From contig WFOZ01000509.1 in assembly GCA_015487825.1 (NCBI GenBank), forward strand, positions 1 through 9,839: a stretch of 9,839 nucleotides of DNA, given 5' to 3'. The notes under the pieces were generated by a model that was not told where the DNA came from, searched no databases, and worked only from the letters and a program-made list of their open reading frames with translations. The stretch's first letter is position 1, and each line of letters begins with the position of its first letter. The position numbers and the translations under genes are program-made. This document shows positions 8,801 to 9,839 of this stretch, piece after piece. This stretch comes from Planctomycetaceae bacterium (lineage in GTDB: Bacteria; Planctomycetota; Planctomycetia; Planctomycetales; Planctomycetaceae).

Positions 8801-9839
8801 AGTGCAGAAAGCAGGATATCTCCCCCCCCCGAATTCCGAACTGTTTTTTGAACTTGCAGCTTCCCGAAAGTCCGCACATCAATCTGATCGTTGGCTCCTG
8901 CTGCGGTAATTTGAACTCCTTCTATCCCATTGATATCAGTAATAATCAATCCCTGATTCAGGTCGAGAATATTGATATCTCCCATCACCGTTCGGGCTGC
9001 CAGTTGATCGACTTCCACTTCCAGTTGATCTGCGTCTGAAACCCCTTGCGTTACATCGATTGCCAGCGATCCAGCGACCACATCGCTTAACGCATCTCCC
9101 AGATCAACAATTCCGCCTCCGTTCGCAACTGTTTCCAGCAGAACGTTTCCAGTCCCGGCATTGAGATAGTCAATTCCCAAATTACCCGCAGCAGTTACTG
9201 CACCACGAACAGTGATATCTGCATTTTCAATGAGGATCGAATCAACACTTAGATCATCCGCTTCACGAACTTCAATCCCCTGTCCTGGCGATGTAATACG
9301 AGCCGTCAGGCGGTTCAAATCTGTATTCAGAATCGTATTGCCCCCCGCTGCCCCGGAGGTAAAGACCAGTTTATCTGCCCGTAAACGTCCGAGATCGCGA
9401 CCAGCCGGATCAATAATATCTTCCGTTCCCGTCAACCAGAGTTGACCATTGCCCACATCAATGCCGGCATCAGGAATGATCAGTGTTTTCCCGGCAACCA
9501 GATTCACTCGATCCCCCGGCGATGTCACCAAAGCAGCCAGTGCAGAACCGACATCGAGGTTCTCGGCGGTAACAATCAGCAGGTCCGCGGCTCCATCTGC
9601 ATCGGGAACAATCGCCCCGGCTGCTGCCTGCAAATCACTTTGCGAATTCAGAGAAATCACGCCATCCGCATCGGTAATTTCGGCTTTGAGAATCTGCCCA
9701 CTCAACTGAATATCGATTCCGTTCCCAACCCCGGCTGCCAAATCGGTAATTTCACCAATGTTTTGAGCCGCGAGGGCAGAAAAGGTTCCTGCATCGATAA
9801 GAGTGTTGCCGTTATTGATATCGAGAATCGATTTCCCCG
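5836..9839 (-). CDS. Giant beta-strand-repeat surface protein, C-terminal part
   Basis: The gene is partial: its reading frame is open to the right edge, so only the last 1333 residues are visible. The TTG at 9741 is internal; 32 in-frame codons upstream of it continue the same sequence style. Numbering here starts at that TTG codon. The protein is rich in Gly, Asn, Asp, Ala, Ile, Leu, Ser and Thr, has no Cys, and shows the alternating short-strand pattern of right-handed beta-helix adhesins of the filamentous haemagglutinin type. Repeats occupy about 105-1033, a PKD-like domain about 1040-1125, a possible C-terminal domain about 1186-1270, and an acidic Pro/Glu tail follows. No enzymatic motif, autotransporter barrel, sorting signal or dockerin is seen. 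The signal peptide, if any, lies outside the window. Likely role: exported envelope or adhesion protein; partner unknown. It stands 199 bases upstream of the kinase gene on the same strand. Confidence 0.85.
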   Translation of the reverse strand, partial: GKSILDINNGNTLIDAGTFSALAAQNIGEITDLAAGVGNGIDIQLSGQILKAEITDADGVISLNSQSDLQAAAGAIVPDADGAADLLIVTAENLDVGSALAALVTSPGDRVNLVAGKTLIIPDAGIDVGNGQLWLTGTEDIIDPAGRDLGRLRADKLVFTSGAAGGNTILNTDLNRLTARITSPGQGIEVREADDLSVDSILIENADITVRGAVTAAGNLGIDYLNAGTGNVLLETVANGGGIVDLGDALSDVVAGSLAIDVTQGVSDADQLEVEVDQLAARTVMGDINILDLNQGLIITDINGIEGVQITAAGANDQIDVRTFGKLQVQKTVRNSGGGDILLSALENGADASLEIQADVQTTGGNGSISLTTPEQLMVSNGASITAANSGDVLFSAGEDRLTGGGSQNGSPDAAITLQDGTTVASDEGDIVLRATGDIAVSVVNANSNNDNSLGDILLQADFDGVAGGLGNGSGQVTDNSAAENANLIAAKLTIKSASGVGASDDIETDVERLNVENRVSGNVQLFEVAGTGDNSLIVENSRNILGAIDIQTEDGDFNVIGEVSTTGAGEVRLKSGDADLDGNGLLSIDAAITSQDGNIQLKAAGSDATISAATKVLSSGTGNVEIQSGANGNGNITMQDGAVVQATTGTVRLESFAEMTIGRVVTDSNANDAITLTAVQGIHDAGDAGGADLEAENGQLVITAKAGVGDLNPLETAVDKISIENQLTGKIQIEEQTGLDITRIKQSAADDVIVRSQATMRVLQTGAGVELNTGNLTLQTQGDSSSLNLLQNVMTNGGNVALLADHSVLLGENVSLLSGNGTVRIVADNDVAAGGSSGDLLMAETAVIDSGSGIIQMQADGEIRLGQVRTSTDAILTSANGEINDGGDAGGNDIAANRLAIRAAQGVGSANPLETSVSEISILNSSSGNIQIINQAVAGLTVGSVDGLVGLSLTGGVNGNIDITNDTGLQVNAQIGNNSGGSLTLTAAAMNADLVIDAPLNAAESGAGTGEIVLNAGRDLLINNTGSFIDIAGGSIAGHAGNEVTIADDVIIQSRTGAVIQKLPLLENIITPQVKASGEATVSGDFGRLNEVRFAITIDWADGTVETFDRLESTPSNFLYNHFYTSNPDPNNPAADIPITVSIADDANILFTEQGAEILLPPIVSFADVPGEGLAGGIAFDLSVEVPELESRSSTGTDISNDSATDSNEQQLQSEIVVVNDDSETVDERIVKLRVFNADGTVRDNITLKGDEALKLLNDFVGFVEEHDLPDGRYQILQQEPGDQTMRIVYDLLLRNGRPADNSQGLQDRPPTDDADEMVPPETEENEIPKAE
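5932..6186 (-). other. Possible C-terminal module of the giant protein
   Basis: Residues about 1186-1270. After a Ser/Thr/Asn/Gln-rich linker (about 1158-1184), the sequence becomes a mixed alpha/beta pattern unlike the repeats: VDERIVKLRVFNADGTV, then EALKLLNDFVGFVEEHDLPDGRYQI in two parts, then MRIVYDLLLRNGRPAD. It resembles what I recall as a C-terminal region in other large planctomycete surface proteins, but I cannot confirm the family. An acidic Pro/Glu tail (1278-1301) ends the protein. Confidence 0.45.
6367..6624 (-). other. PKD-like beta-sandwich domain
   Basis: Residues about 1040-1125. The segment includes FAITIDWADGTVETF (1063-1077) followed by FLYNHFYTSNPDPN (1087-1100) and PITVSIADD (1107-1115). 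This matches the PKD pattern of a WxDGT strand turn, a His/Tyr-containing strand and a closing V-x-V-x-D strand. Such domains are common extracellular spacers or binding modules. The assignment is from pattern only. Confidence 0.6.
6643..7074 (-). repeat. Terminal partial beta-repeat unit
   Basis: Residues 890-1033, about 144 residues. It keeps the first landmark (ADLVIDAPLNAAESG followed by TGEIVL, 961-983) and a diverged second one (EVTIADDVIIQSRTGAVIQ, 1012-1030). It stops before the LET signature and runs into the PKD-like domain, so it caps the repeat array. Confidence 0.65.
7075..7671 (-). repeat. Beta-repeat unit 3 of the giant protein
   Basis: Residues 691-889, about 199 residues. 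Landmarks: SSLNLLQNVMTNGGNVALL at 754-772, DLLMAETAVIDSGSGIIQM at 808-826, EINDGGDAGGNDI at 851-863, and GVGSANPLETSVSEI at 875-889. The order and spacing of landmarks match unit 2. Confidence 0.78.
7672..8295 (-). repeat. Beta-repeat unit 2 of the giant protein
   Basis: Residues 483-690, about 208 residues. Landmarks: LLSIDAAITSQDGNIQL at 554-570, NITMQDGAVVQATTGTVRL at 604-622, IHDAGDAGGADL at 651-662, and GVGDLNPLETAVDKI at 676-690. The last two segments closely match those of unit 3, which suggests units 2 and 3 are the most recent duplicates in the visible part. Confidence 0.78.
8296..8997 (-). repeat. Beta-repeat unit 1 of the giant protein
   Basis: Residues 249-482 (numbered from the TTG at 9741), about 234 residues. 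Landmarks shared with the other units: SLEIQADVQTTGGNGSISL at 321-339, AITLQDGTTVASDEGDIVL at 383-401, and the closing signature GVGASDDIETDVERL at 468-482. It is longer than units 2 and 3 because of extra Gly/Asn/Ser-rich loops at about 371-382 and 413-455. The run of nine G falls inside this unit. Confidence 0.75.
8822..8830 (-). repeat. Run of nine G on the coding strand
   Basis: Nine C on the plus strand give nine G in the gene, encoding the end of Ser304 and Gly305-307 (TCG GGG GGG GGA). Corresponding Gly-rich turns elsewhere in the protein use mixed codons; the next longest C run noticed in this gene is six (about 9340-9345). Runs of this length are prone to slippage, and a one-base change would shift the frame. 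Confidence 0.9.
8956..9429 (-). repeat. Two short N-terminal copies of the repeat signature
   Basis: Residues about 105-162 (LRADKLVFTSGAAGG, then LNTDLNRLTARITSPGQGI) and about 206-262 (LAIDVTQGVSDADQLEVEVDQL, split at 226-235 and 236-247) align with the LET-signature segment of units 1-3. The two copies stand only about 102 residues apart, half the later spacing. The array therefore has a shorter period here, or the first copies lost their middle part. Confidence 0.6.

Noticed and set aside
6643..9429. The long repetitive stretch as a CRISPR array or mobile-element repeat
   Set aside because: The repeats are protein-level, about 200 codons long, diverged at DNA level and in frame; there are no short identical repeats with spacers and no transposase.

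Overview
The window carries two long genes, both read from the minus strand, and very little else. The organism is most likely a planctomycete. Three things point there: a Hanks-type Ser/Thr kinase with a CPxC zinc ribbon, one membrane segment and a long WD40 tail; a neighbouring giant surface-type beta-repeat protein; and weak or absent Shine-Dalgarno sequences. Base composition looks close to balanced, which would suit a Gimesia- or Rubinisphaera-like lineage, but this is inference and no marker gene is present.

Layout by plus-strand position. Positions 1-377 hold no convincing gene, only short open frames and weak hairpins. Positions 378-5636 (minus) encode a complete 1752-residue transmembrane kinase. 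Its order is zinc ribbon, acidic Thr-motif linker, kinase domain, short helical region, one membrane segment, coiled coil, then 21 WD40-like repeats by eye. Positions 5637-5835 are a 199-base spacer with an 11-base imperfect inverted repeat and a shorter palindrome. Positions 5836-9839 (minus) are the C-terminal 1333 residues of a giant repetitive protein whose 5' end lies outside the window. A start could be placed at the TTG at 9741, but the frame stays open to the edge, so that start is not real.

In transcription order the giant protein comes first and the kinase follows 199 bases later, so they could be co-transcribed or separately promoted. The giant protein has about 3.7 copies of a roughly 200-residue beta-strand repeat, with two further shorter copies of its signature segment on the N-terminal side. 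A PKD-like domain and a conserved-looking C-terminal module with an acidic tail follow. It is probably exported or surface located. The kinase topology would place its WD40 array on the outer side of the cytoplasmic membrane and its catalytic domain in the cytoplasm. A functional link between an envelope protein and a kinase with an extracytoplasmic sensing region is attractive but unproven.

Points worth a second look are the repeated TxxD/E-like threonine motifs before the kinase domain, the 21-repeat WD40 tail (three times seven), a run of nine G on the coding strand of the surface-protein gene, and the inverted repeat between the genes. No RNA gene, CRISPR array, insertion sequence, integrase or attachment site was seen.
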